Part shown: positions 12,301 to 19,133 of the stretch, piece by piece
Position numbering within the stretch: position 1 is the first letter of the stretch
How the letters are laid out: each line of letters starts with the position of its first letter
Assembly (NCBI GenBank): GCA_964036295.1
Contig: OZ038464.1
Span: forward strand, 22,394,008-22,458,007
Source of the DNA: Plumapathes pennacea
Taxonomy: Eukaryota; Cnidaria; Anthozoa; Antipatharia; Myriopathidae
Reading direction: 5' to 3'
Length of the DNA: 64,000 nucleotides
Position numbers and translations under genes: made by a program
The notes under the pieces: generated by a model
What the model was told of the DNA's origin: nothing
Databases searched by the model: none
What the model saw: only the letters and a program-made list of their open reading frames with translations

Positions 12301-15300
12301 TTTGCACCATTCCGAAAGCGCAACCACACGATTGCTTTCGACGGTCATCCGAAAATGGCTTTAAGAGTAAGTCAATGTTTTATTTTTTTGGCGCGTAGAG
12401 GAAGTGTGATCAGTACTGGCCCGACAGCGAGATGCAGGTGTACGGCAAGGTGGAGGTGACGGTGTCGGAGGTGCTGCATATGTCGCACTTCACGCTCAGG
12501 ACTTTCCTTGTGACGCACAAGCAGGTGAGGAAATTAAGGGAGCTTGTCACTGAGTTTTTCTTTATGAGGTTTCAATAAAATGTCTTTGAGTATTCCTCTT
12601 CAAGCTCTAAAGTATTGCTTGTTAACATGAAAACCAAACTATATTAGTGGTCGACAGTGAAGTGTTGGGTTTCAAGGCAATGTACAAGGAACGTGAGCCC
12701 AAAAATCAGTTTTAAGTCTTCACTTTGTGATCCAAATTCCAAGGTCAGCCGTGTCCTCCCCATGCCCCCATGGGAACGGTCGGAGACGGGGGGAGGGGGG
12801 TGGGGGGCACTGGGAGGAGACAGCTGACATTTTAGAATAACCAAGTTACCGTTAATATGTTTCCAACACCATGGCATTAGTTTCACACTTTCGCGGATAC
12901 AAATGCACACGGACATGTGTATATACTTAATAGGATAGTGAAGAGAAGATAGCGTCTGACACGACTATCAATTCTCGTTAATTATTCATCTTGTAACACT
13001 AGTTAGATTTGTATTGTGTGCTGAAGAGTGATTTTAAATTCACAGCACCCTGAGGAGGAGCGAATGGTGAGGCAATTTCACTACACCACCTGGCCTGACC
13101 ACGATGTCCCCACCCACCCGACCCCCTTGTTGTCGCTGTTGCGTCGCGCATCTTGCGCCAATTCAGACACCACTGACCCGATGATAGTGCACTGCAGGTA
13201 AGACTCGTTCGTCGTGTCTGTCTGTCTGTCTGTCGTCGTGGAATTTATCAATGGACTGTTGATGTGAACGCCAACACATTCTTTGTGTCGTAACCGCTTT
13301 ACCTAGTACATTTCTGTTTTTTCTGTTTTCTTGCTGATTTTTCGAAGCATAAACCTTTGCAACGACTACACGTCGTTCATTGTGTGAGGATTCAACAGTT
13401 CGCAGCGTAACTGGTATCGACAAGGCTTGTCTACATGCAGATCAGTGCGATTTCGTTTAGAGTGTTTTTAGTCTGTTTTGTCTGAGTGTGAATATTTTAA
13501 ACGCTTTGTGTTTATAAATACATTCACGGGGTTCAAAGGGCATTTACAATCAACCAATGGGGTTGATTAAATTTTCAAAAGACACGAAATATTAGCCGTT
13601 TGAAAGGCTGAAATTCGACCTGACCTTTTATGTTGCTGTTTGAACGAGACAAAATGCCGATCCTGTACATGAAGCTCTTGTTGCTGGCCTTGTTGTGTTT
13701 ACTTGCCAACAGTGAAGGCAAAAAGCTAACACAAAAGCCGCTCATTCTTGTGTCGTTAGATGGCATGGGCTGGCAGTTTATAAGCGGAAAAATTGCTAAA
13801 ACTCCAAACCTTGACAGTGTTGGCAAAGCGGGTGTCAAAGCAAAGTACATCAAAACTATATTTCCCACCAAAACCTGGCCAAATCACCACTCCTACCTGA
13901 CAGGACTCTATCCTGAAAGCCATGGGATCATTTCGAACAACTTCTGGGATCCTGTGTATGAAGAGGAATTTATATTGGATTACGACTGCTCCAATTATGA
14001 CCCAAAATTCTACGATTCGGCCGAACCAATTTGGCTGACGCTTCAGAAGCAAGGAGGTCGGAGCGGGGTGTATAACTGGCCAGGATGGACCAGCTATGAG
14101 GAGAAACCCACGTACTACCCAAAACCTGTTTGCTACGTGAATTGTAGCGCGGTGGATTCAAAAGATTTGCCTTCCATGAGGAACGTGACTCGGATTGGCT
14201 GGCCGCCATATATTCATTGCGCACCGAATAACTCCGAACCGTTTTCGAGTCGAATCGACAAAGTGATCGCTTGGCTCAAGTCTGATAAACCGCCTCAGTT
14301 TATCGCCTTCTATAGCAATCAGCCGGACTCGACTGCTCACGGATTTGGTATCGGTGAAAAATATACCCAGGAAATCGAGAAGATCGACGAGGACGTTGTA
14401 GGTTACCTCATCAAGAGCTTGGACAAAGCCAGTCTTCTGGATGAAGTGAACGTTATGTTTGTCAGTGATCACAGCTTCACGGCCACGTCTTCTACTCGGC
14501 AAATCTATCTCGACGACTACATCGATTCCTCGAGTTACCGGCTCAGCGAGTCAGGCGTTCTGGGAAGCGTATGGCCCGATGACGGCAAACTCGAGGAAAT
14601 CTTTCGGAACCTGACACGAGCCAAAAACCCGCATATGAAAGTCTACAAGAAAGAAGACATTCCAGACAGCTACCACTGGAAGCACAACCGTCGCATTCCA
14701 CCGATATATGTCAGTCCAGAAGTGGGATGGCTTGTGAAACAGTCTCGAGACGTCGCGGCAAAGAACTGGACAAGTGGAGATCACGGGTGGTCTCCAGACG
14801 AATCCAATGACTATTCCATTTTCTTCGCTCGGGGTCCTGGCTTCCGTAAGGAGCTTGAGGCGCCGTCGTTTAACACCATCGACCTGTACCCCCTCATGTG
14901 TCATTTGCTCGGGATAGAGTCACGCCCAAACAACGGTTCCTTTGACAACGTGAAAGGGATTCTGCGAGACGTGCTGACCCCGAGCAGCGGTCAACAAGGG
15001 CTAACGGCGCACTTCTCGTGCGGTGTTCATCTGGTCATAGCTTCCTTGCTGGTGTTGAAGCTGTCAGTCTAATGTTCAAACTGAGAATGTTTTTTTTCGC
15101 GGACCATTGGTGTGGATGTTTTATTGTTGTTGTTGTTTTTGTTGTTGTTACCGTGTAGTGCATGCCGCGGTTATAGTTGTTACTGTTGTCGGAGAGTGCC
15201 AATCAACACTGAAAAACGAATAAATACTAGCCGTAGAAATGTTTGGTGTAATCATTTTTTATGTGCTTATTTGTTTGCTTGTTTGTTTATTTATTTGTTT

Positions 15301-18300
15301 GTTTGACAGTGCTGGGGTGGGCCGGACTGGTACCTTCATTACGTGGATTTGTTTATTTATTTATTTGTTTGTTTGTTTGACAGTGCTGGGGTGGGCCGGA
15401 CTGGTACCTTTATTACGTTGGACGTGATGTTGAAGCGGATCGCACACGAGGAGCCAATAGATGTGTTCGGGTTTGTTCGCCAAATGCGAACCCAGAGAAA
15501 TATAATGGTGCAGACGGAGGCAAGTAATGCAATGTTCTCGATTGAGATTTTTTATAGACCTTTGCTCCTCTTCGCACATGTCACCACTTATGCATGTCAG
15601 AGTGCCTTTGGAAAACTGATAATTTATAATTTCTGAAACACCTGGGCAACAAAACGTATCATCATCCAAATGAGAACTGTTCACGAGCGCATTCTCGTGA
15701 TTTATTAATTTCACATTTTTCGACAGTTTTCAAAAATACCAAAAATGCAAAAAAGCTAACCAAATTTATTTTTGACAAACAAGTATGAATTAATACGGCC
15801 AAGTTTCAGAGACCAAACGCACACGACGGTGATATTTATTTGTCTGTGGAGTTTTACCGTTTATGCTTCGGTCTGCAGTTTTCATAACATTAACTCTTTC
15901 GTCTTACACCTCCTCCCACAGGCCCAGTATGTGTTTATCCATGATGCTTTGTTGGAGGCCATAGCCTGCGGGGTGACTGAAGTCGAGGCTAAAGACTTGC
16001 GCGCCCGCATCCGGGAACTCAGGATAGAAGACGAGGAGTTGGGGTGCACAAATATGGAAAAGGAATTCAGCCGACTGGCCAAGGAAGAGAGCCATCCAAT
16101 GGCGTTCAAGAACGCTACCATGTCATGCAACAGCTCGAAGAACAGATATTGCAACATCCTGCCATGTATGTCACGCAATGTTTTAAAGATCCTTGAGTGA
16201 ATTTGTCACGCACTGCTTTATCGTGGGTTAATCCTTACGCAGCTGTTGTCTCTTGCGAACACTCGCTTGCGATGAACATTTTTCTGTTGCTGCTTCCTTT
16301 TAAAGATGTTGGTCACTTCCAATACTTATGCACACAACAAGGAGATCAGCAATTTTATATTCTGTTTTGCTCCTCAAACTAGTTGTTATTTGTCTTGCTC
16401 ACTGTAAGTGCCTTTGCTTTTCCAGTCGATAGTTCACGGATTCGTCTGCGCATGCGTCCTGGTGACCTGGGATCTGATTACATAAACGCCAGCGCCGTGG
16501 ATGTAAGTAGTCACGTGACTTGTTTGGTGCGGCTCTTCACGGAGCAGACATTTGAGTGAACTGATTAATCCATTATCTCCTCAGTCATATTAAAAATTCT
16601 CAATCATTCCAGCCAAAAGAAATTTCAGCTGAACAAGTTTTGGCAAATGCTTATCAAGTTGCCAAATTCTCTATGAGAGAAATGTTAAATGATGTACACC
16701 TCTCTCTTTCACAGGGCTACTGTCAGCCCAAGGCGTATATTGCTACCCAGGCCCCTCTCCCGATCACGTACGAAGATTTTTGGCGCCTGATTTGGGAACA
16801 ACACTCGGCGTCCATTGTGATGCTGACAAAAGAAGAGGAAGGGGGAAAGGTGGGGTCCTGGTGCTTTCATCGTTTTGTTGCTGTTATATATATATTATTG
16901 TTGTTATTGTCGTCCGTGTTTGTGAGCTTTATTTACAGAATCATGTAAAGTATTAGGATCTTGATTATTATTGTCATTGATTTTAACGGAAGGTCAGTTC
17001 CTCAACTTTATTATCTATCTCATATGATAATGCAAGGATTTATTTCCTATTGAGTCTCAATGCACCAAGTTAAACAAAGTTAGTTCGTATGCACCAAATA
17101 AATTTGAAATGCTGCTTTTGACGCGCTTTTTGTACCACTGGTTTGGAAAAGTTTTGCTGTGGCCTTCTGTTTAAGCAGGTGAAGAAGTAAATATCCACTT
17201 TTATCCTCCTTCGCTTAGGTAAATAATTGTTAATTATCTATTCTCGCCTTGCTGTTGTTTGTGCAGGTGAAGTGTCATCATTACTGGCCGTCTGATGGCT
17301 CCCGTTTGTACGGAGAAATTCTGGTCGAGTTGATCGAAGAGTCGACTTACACCGACTACATAACCAGGAAGTTTAAACTGACACAAACAGAGGTGGGTGA
17401 ACGACAAGTCTGTAATTTCATGGTCCCCGCTGCAAGCCTTACCTCTCCGTACCCATAAGTCTTATCTCTGGTATTCGTTCAACCTGCATGATATCCTCTC
17501 CCTACCCACCCTTGTTAGTCAGATACTAACCGCCGCATGGTCGTTTCTTTTTTGCCTTCCAATAACTCGTGGACAGTTGAAGGACACTCGCACAATCCGT
17601 CACTTCCAGTACGTTGATTGGCCAGATAACGAGATGCCGGATTCAGGAGTTGGTTTGGTCGATCTGATTGGTCAGGTGCAAAAGTGGCAACAACAGAGTG
17701 GCAACAATCCGATTGTCGTGCATTGCAGGTTAGCGTTGAACGTGTAGACATTTAGATGTCTTTCCTTCTAGAGTATAAATTCTTCCAAAGATTCAACAAG
17801 AACTTCCAAAACTTGGCTTCGTGTGGCGCAGTGATTTTAACTTCATTTTAGAGTTTCATCAAGCTCAGTGAATATCCTCTGACTTTGTGTTATTTTGGCA
17901 GCGGGGGCGTGGGTCGGACTGGCGTGTTCTGCGCGATGAGCGTGATGATTGAGCGACTCAAAGCTGAAGGATTGATTGACGTGTTCCAGACAGTGCAGGC
18001 CATGAGGCTTCAGCGACCAGCCATGGTGCAGACCAAGGTAAAAATACAACCGTTTCAGGGAAATATAACTCGGTATAGAAAAACTTCCATCTCCTGAACT
18101 ATCAAATGAAATTTAAAGGAGTTACCATTCAACAAAAAGCTCTCAATGAGTACATTTCAGTAGCAGCGTTCACTTTAAACTCCTGAACTGTCAGGTGAAA
18201 CCTAAAGGTGTGACTACTCAAATAAAAGTTCTCAGTGAGTACATTCTAATAGCAGTGTTTACTTCCAACTCCTGAACTGTCAAATGAAACCTAGAGGTGT

Positions 18301-19133
18301 GACCACTCAAATGAAAGCTCTCAATGAGTACATTCTAATGGCAGTGTTCACTTCCAACTCCTGAACTGTCAAATGAAACCTAGAGGTGTGACCACTCAAA
18401 TGAAAGCTCTCAATGAGTACATTCTAATGGCAGTGTTCACTTCCAACTCCTGAACTGTCGAATGAAATCTAAAGGTGTGACTACTCAAATAAAAGTTCTC
18501 AGTGAGTACATCCTTATAGCAGTGGTCACTTTTAACTCTTGGGCTGGGTTGTTCAAAGCTCGGTTAAGCTAACCCAGGGTTAAATAATTCTGTCTCCCGT
18601 GATTTTGGTGAACAAGCTGCAGAGTTTTGACCAGAGACTTACCAAAAAGTTTACTCCAGCTCAAAACATAACGAGGAATTATTTTGTTTGCAAAGATTTT
18701 AAACTTCAGGCACAAAATGAAAACAAAGTCTAGACTTAACCCGGGTTTAGACTAACTGGGGCCTGAACTGTCAATTGAAACCTAATGGTGTGACCACTTA
18801 AATAAAAGCTCTCCATGGGTACATTCTATAAAAGCAGTTTTTTTCCCGTGTTGTGTTGAACTTACTAGTTATGATTAAGGTTTTTACTTTCGTTATGTTT
18901 ATTTCGAACAGACGAACATGGCAGATGGGGTTGATAATTGTGCACTAACTAGCAAAACCAAGAGAATACATTATTCCCTTTGCAAGATCATTATTTTGTT
19001 TGCAAACTTTACTTTCTTTATCTGAGCTAACGTTTGCTCTTGCATTGCTTTGCTTTAGGAGCAGTACGAATTCTGTTACACGACGCTTCAAGAATATTTG
19101 GATTCGTTTGATCTGTACGCAAACTTCCAGTGA
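1..19133 (+). CDS. LAR-type receptor protein tyrosine phosphatase, 3' portion (5' end outside window)
   Basis: Receptor-type tyrosine phosphatase that removes phosphate from phosphotyrosine at the plasma membrane. Exons read from the sequence: 1-327, 1510-1616, 1977-2151, 2615-2893, 3339-3635, 3911-4189, 4587-4883, 5391-5690, 6421-6520, 6919-7249, 7521-7563, 7748-7862, 8442-8611, 9680-9768, 10066-10153, 10651-10727, 11203-11239, 11559-11656, 12399-12524, 13046-13197, 15384-15519, 15922-16165, 16426-16502, 16715-16849, 17267-17392, 17577-17728, 17902-18049 (donor after an AAG codon) and 19059-19133 (TGA). Reading frame and intron phase agree at every junction. Domain order is FN3 repeats, membrane-proximal module, one TM, PTP D1, PTP D2. 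Membrane-proximal, D1-D2 linker and C-terminal sequences resemble the LAR/PTPRD/PTPRS (type IIa) group. Ig domains, if present, lie upstream of the window. Orthology to one vertebrate paralogue cannot be claimed. Confidence 0.93.
633..1474. mobile_element. hAT-like non-autonomous DNA transposon (842 bp) in an RPTP intron
   Basis: Terminal inverted repeats CAGTGTTGTATCCAG (start) and CTGGATACAACACTG (end) are flanked on both sides by the direct repeat AAAAGG (627-632 and 1475-1480). CA...TG termini fit hAT elements, but the visible duplication is 6 bp rather than the usual 8, so the class is tentative. There is no transposase ORF. The interior includes a perfect 24-base palindrome-like hairpin at 1378-1401. 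Confidence 0.7.
1510..2151 (+). CDS. RPTP: FN3 domain split over two exons (1510-1616, 1977-2151)
   Basis: The first exon starts after a TTAG acceptor with [20 protein letters not shown] and a conserved Trp (NWIEP). It ends in phase 0 at CAG|GTAATA. The second starts at 1977 with VSYSING and ends at 2151 in phase 1 with [17 protein letters not shown], the typical F-G strand pattern. Together they make one FN3 domain with an intron in the middle, unlike the single-exon domains that follow. A transposon-like element (633-1474) ends only about 36 bases upstream of the first acceptor. Confidence 0.85.
2260..2570. repeat. CAT/CGT trinucleotide microsatellite
   Basis: Imperfect runs of TCA, TCG and CCA triplets fill the intron just before FN3 exon A1. 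The minus strand is open and reads as poly-Asp, but this is a composition artefact. Confidence 0.9.
2615..5690 (+). CDS. RPTP: five FN3 exons from a recent A-B duplication (A1, B1, A2, B2, B3)
   Basis: Five single-exon FN3 domains, all phase 1-1, so they can be added or skipped without changing frame. A1 is 2615-2893 and A2 is 3911-4189 (279 nt each, nearly identical; protein begins [16 protein letters not shown]). B1 is 3339-3635, B2 is 4587-4883 (297 nt each) and B3 is 5391-5690 (300 nt, one extra codon; protein begins [18 protein letters not shown]). The order is A1-B1-A2-B2-B3. Unit 3 has lost its A exon but keeps the sequence that follows A in the other units. Both types have the conserved FN3 Trp (RWLPP, MWTPP) and the Tyr of strand F (LYNFTV). 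Exon sequences differ at few sites, so duplication or gene conversion is recent. Confidence 0.88.
3010..3275. mobile_element. TTAA-flanked inverted-repeat element, copy 1
   Basis: It begins GCCTGGTTTCAATATGA and ends TCATATGGAAACCAGGC, an imperfect terminal inverted repeat. It is bounded by TTAA on both sides (3006-3009, 3276-3279). The interior is full of GATCG-containing inverted motifs. A TTAA duplication is the piggyBac-type signature, but the termini are not typical piggyBac ends, so the family is uncertain. No ORF. Confidence 0.75.
3636..3725 (+). repeat. 10-bp minisatellite after FN3 exon B1, made of donor-like GTGAGTTATC
   Basis: The intron starts with GTGAGTTATC and continues with variants (GTGTGTTATC, TTGAGTTATC) for about 90 bases. 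The first unit is the splice donor itself. Related runs follow B2 (4884-4922) and B3 (5691-5832), each of different length. Confidence 0.85.
4306..4534. mobile_element. TTAA-flanked inverted-repeat element, copy 2 (internally deleted)
   Basis: Same termini and TTAA flanks (4302-4305, 4535-4538) as copy 1 but 229 bp, lacking an internal segment of about 36 bp near the left end. It was copied with the FN3 unit rather than inserted independently. Confidence 0.75.
4884..4922 (+). repeat. 10-bp donor-like minisatellite after FN3 exon B2
   Basis: Short version (about four units) of the GTGAGTTATC repeat, starting at the B2 splice donor. Confidence 0.8.
5065..5338. mobile_element. TTAA-flanked inverted-repeat element, copy 3
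   Basis: Same termini and TTAA flanks (5061-5064, 5339-5342), 274 bp, with a small internal duplication (CCGGAATCGCCGGAATTGTC) relative to copy 1. Derived from the same original insertion. Confidence 0.75.
5691..5832 (+). repeat. 10-bp donor-like minisatellite after FN3 exon B3
   Basis: Longest version (about 14 units) of the GTGAGTTATC repeat, starting at the B3 splice donor and containing several further GTGAGT sites. Confidence 0.85.
6421..7563 (+). CDS. RPTP: membrane-proximal extracellular module (6421-6520, 6919-7249, 7521-7563)
   Basis: The region after the last FN3 exon reads [13 protein letters not shown], then [21 protein letters not shown], and [20 protein letters not shown], ending with [14 protein letters not shown]. 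This pattern (YQVVV, YVAAQ, FTVGDG, YNxPL) is known from the membrane-proximal module of LAR-family and R2B receptor phosphatases. A basic ARRRRR tract lies inside the second exon, before the YYNGPL motif. In vertebrate LAR proteins an arginine-rich tract in this region is the furin-type cleavage site that splits the receptor into two non-covalently joined chains. A similar processing site is inferred here, not shown. Confidence 0.8.
7312..7360 (+). pseudogene. Decayed partial copy of the YYNGPLEP exon segment
   Basis: About 127 bases downstream of the exon segment at 7183-7232, the intron repeats TACTACAAC-GACC-TTGGAGCCTT-TAC-TA-TACACAGTGTT with several changes. A purine-rich tract lies between the copies. 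It is an intronic remnant of a local duplication and is not spliced into any frame that can be supported. Confidence 0.65.
7748..8611 (+). CDS. RPTP: transmembrane exon (7748-7862) and juxtamembrane exon (8442-8611)
   Basis: The first exon encodes a short Pro-rich stalk followed by a hydrophobic span of about 24 residues ([20 protein letters not shown]) and ends in phase 2 at a GTGAGT donor. The second begins with the basic stop-transfer KKRSQF and encodes a Lys/Arg- and Ser-rich cytoplasmic linker that ends in phase 1. The stop-transfer charge and the position between the extracellular module and PTP D1 fix the topology: N-terminus outside, phosphatase domains in the cytosol. Confidence 0.85.
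9680..15519 (+). CDS. RPTP: PTP domain D1 (catalytic), exons 9680-15519
   Basis: D1 starts with the wedge-like [15 protein letters not shown] and contains [15 protein letters not shown] (phosphotyrosine-loop region), [12 protein letters not shown], the WPD loop (TTWPDHDVP) and the signature [10 protein letters not shown] with catalytic Cys and Arg. It is followed by the Q-loop region QRNIMVQTE. All catalytic elements are present, so D1 is predicted active. The signature motif is split by an intron in phase 2 after HC (13197/15384), and that intron carries the nested ENPP gene. A truncated copy of the active-site exon start lies 74 bp upstream, at 15310. The last D1 exon ends at 15519 with a GC donor (GAG|GCAAGT). 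Confidence 0.92.
10234..10317. mobile_element. Short inverted-repeat element with CCTCGTTCCCAG ends
   Basis: Left arm CCAACCTCGTTCCCAGG with GAGACTGGGAACGAGGTTGG on the right, about 84 bp. A second copy of the same family lies at 56529-56589. Non-coding. Confidence 0.65.
10744..10989. mobile_element. MITE-like element (246 bp) between D1 exons
   Basis: The ends AATAGAC...GTCTATT and the inner arms TGCATGATGGGTAAT / ATTACCCATCATGCA form an imperfect terminal inverted repeat of about 40 bp. No ORF. Confidence 0.7.
11735..12275. mobile_element. Long imperfect inverted repeat / MITE (about 540 bp) in the D1 intron
   Basis: The left part (ACAAAAGCAA, GCGATCTTCTC, TGATTGGTCTC, GTTACTTTGGCTT) recurs in reverse complement on the right side in the mirrored order. 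This gives arms of well over 100 bp with mismatches. The right arm includes AAAGTAATTACA-type sequence that also occurs after the FN3 A exons (about 2940, 4236, 4994). Confidence 0.6.
13513..13558 (+). promoter_or_regulatory. Possible core promoter elements of the nested ENPP gene
   Basis: A TATA-like TATAAATA (13513-13520) and a CCAAT motif (13554-13558) lie 70-120 bases upstream of the ENPP ATG. Their order (TATA upstream of CCAAT) is not the classical one, so this is weak evidence. The nested gene needs its own promoter inside the host intron. Confidence 0.25.
13630..15072 (+). CDS. Intronless ENPP-family ectonucleotide pyrophosphatase/phosphodiesterase, nested in the RPTP intron
   Basis: 480-aa ORF with an N-terminal hydrophobic signal (about residues 10-28) and the nucleotide pyrophosphatase/phosphodiesterase domain of the alkaline phosphatase superfamily, which hydrolyses phosphodiester or pyrophosphate bonds outside the cell. 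The expected two-zinc ligands are all visible: Asp44 (LVSLDGMGW), nucleophile Thr82 (FPTKTWPNH), Asp233 and His237 ([10 protein letters not shown]), Asp280-His281 (FVSDHSF) and His385 (GDHGW). Several N-glycosylation sequons occur. The C-terminus ends in a hydrophobic tail of about 20 residues, suggesting a GPI signal or tail anchor. Met1 (13630) or Met9 (13654) could start translation; both keep the signal. There is no somatomedin-B or nuclease-like domain, so it resembles the short ENPP4/5/6 class. It lies wholly inside the RPTP intron 13198-15383, same strand, and could be a retrogene. Confidence 0.92.
   Translation: MLLFERDKMPILYMKLLLLALLCLLANSEGKKLTQKPLILVSLDGMGWQFISGKIAKTPNLDSVGKAGVKAKYIKTIFPTKTWPNHHSYLTGLYPESHGIISNNFWDPVYEEEFILDYDCSNYDPKFYDSAEPIWLTLQKQGGRSGVYNWPGWTSYEEKPTYYPKPVCYVNCSAVDSKDLPSMRNVTRIGWPPYIHCAPNNSEPFSSRIDKVIAWLKSDKPPQFIAFYSNQPDSTAHGFGIGEKYTQEIEKIDEDVVGYLIKSLDKASLLDEVNVMFVSDHSFTATSSTRQIYLDDYIDSSSYRLSESGVLGSVWPDDGKLEEIFRNLTRAKNPHMKVYKKEDIPDSYHWKHNRRIPPIYVSPEVGWLVKQSRDVAAKNWTSGDHGWSPDESNDYSIFFARGPGFRKELEAPSFNTIDLYPLMCHLLGIESRPNNGSFDNVKGILRDVLTPSSGQQGLTAHFSCGVHLVIASLLVLKLSV
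15219..15224 (+). terminator. Polyadenylation signal AATAAA of the nested ENPP gene
   Basis: AATAAA lies about 147 bases after the ENPP stop codon and before the RPTP active-site exon. This is a suitable place to end the ENPP transcript, but host RPTP pre-mRNA must read through it. Confidence 0.5.
15310..15354 (+). pseudogene. Truncated upstream copy of the D1 active-site exon
   Basis: The acceptor region and first ~43 bases of the active-site exon (encoding [12 protein letters not shown]) occur here and again, intact, from 15384, offset by 74 bp. The copy breaks off into the same GTTT/ATTT-rich pre-acceptor sequence. Using its acceptor would add 74 nt, shift the frame and hit a stop soon after. 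Confidence 0.8.
15922..19133 (+). CDS. RPTP: PTP domain D2 and C-terminus, exons 15922-19133
   Basis: The exon at 15922 continues from D1 ([14 protein letters not shown]), crosses the linker ([12 protein letters not shown]) and enters D2 ([12 protein letters not shown]). Later exons supply [12 protein letters not shown], the loop WPDNEMP, and the signature [10 protein letters not shown]. In type IIa receptors D2 is usually nearly inactive, through changes in the WPD and KNRY loops. Here the signature Cys and Arg, an intact WPD and KNRY are all present, so residual or real activity is possible. One D2 exon (16715-16849) merges what are two exons in D1 (11203-11239, 11559-11656). The protein ends [14 protein letters not shown], as expected for LAR-type receptors. 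Confidence 0.9.
18091..18540 (+). repeat. 89-bp tandem repeat (about five units) in a D2 intron
   Basis: CTCCTGAACTGTC recurs at 18091 (variant), 18180, 18269, 18358, 18447 and, changed, 18536: exactly 89 bp each time. Another unit follows the insertion at 18541-18761, and lone diverged copies occur near 19450 and 19945. Confidence 0.92.
18541..18761. mobile_element. MITE-like insertion into the 89-bp repeat array
   Basis: About 220 bp interrupts the sixth repeat unit. It starts GGGCTGGGTTGTTCAAAGC and ends CTTAACCCGGG...ACTGGGGCC. The start resembles that of the element at 50915 (GGGC..GGTTGTTCAAAG). Imperfect inverted ends (GGTTAAGCTAACCC / CTTAACCCGGG). Confidence 0.55.

Noticed and set aside
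15239-15427. Short ORF with SAGVGRTG as an extra phosphatase domain
   Set aside because: It is the truncated duplicate of the active-site exon with GTTT/ATTT-derived hydrophobic translation; there is no PTP fold around it.
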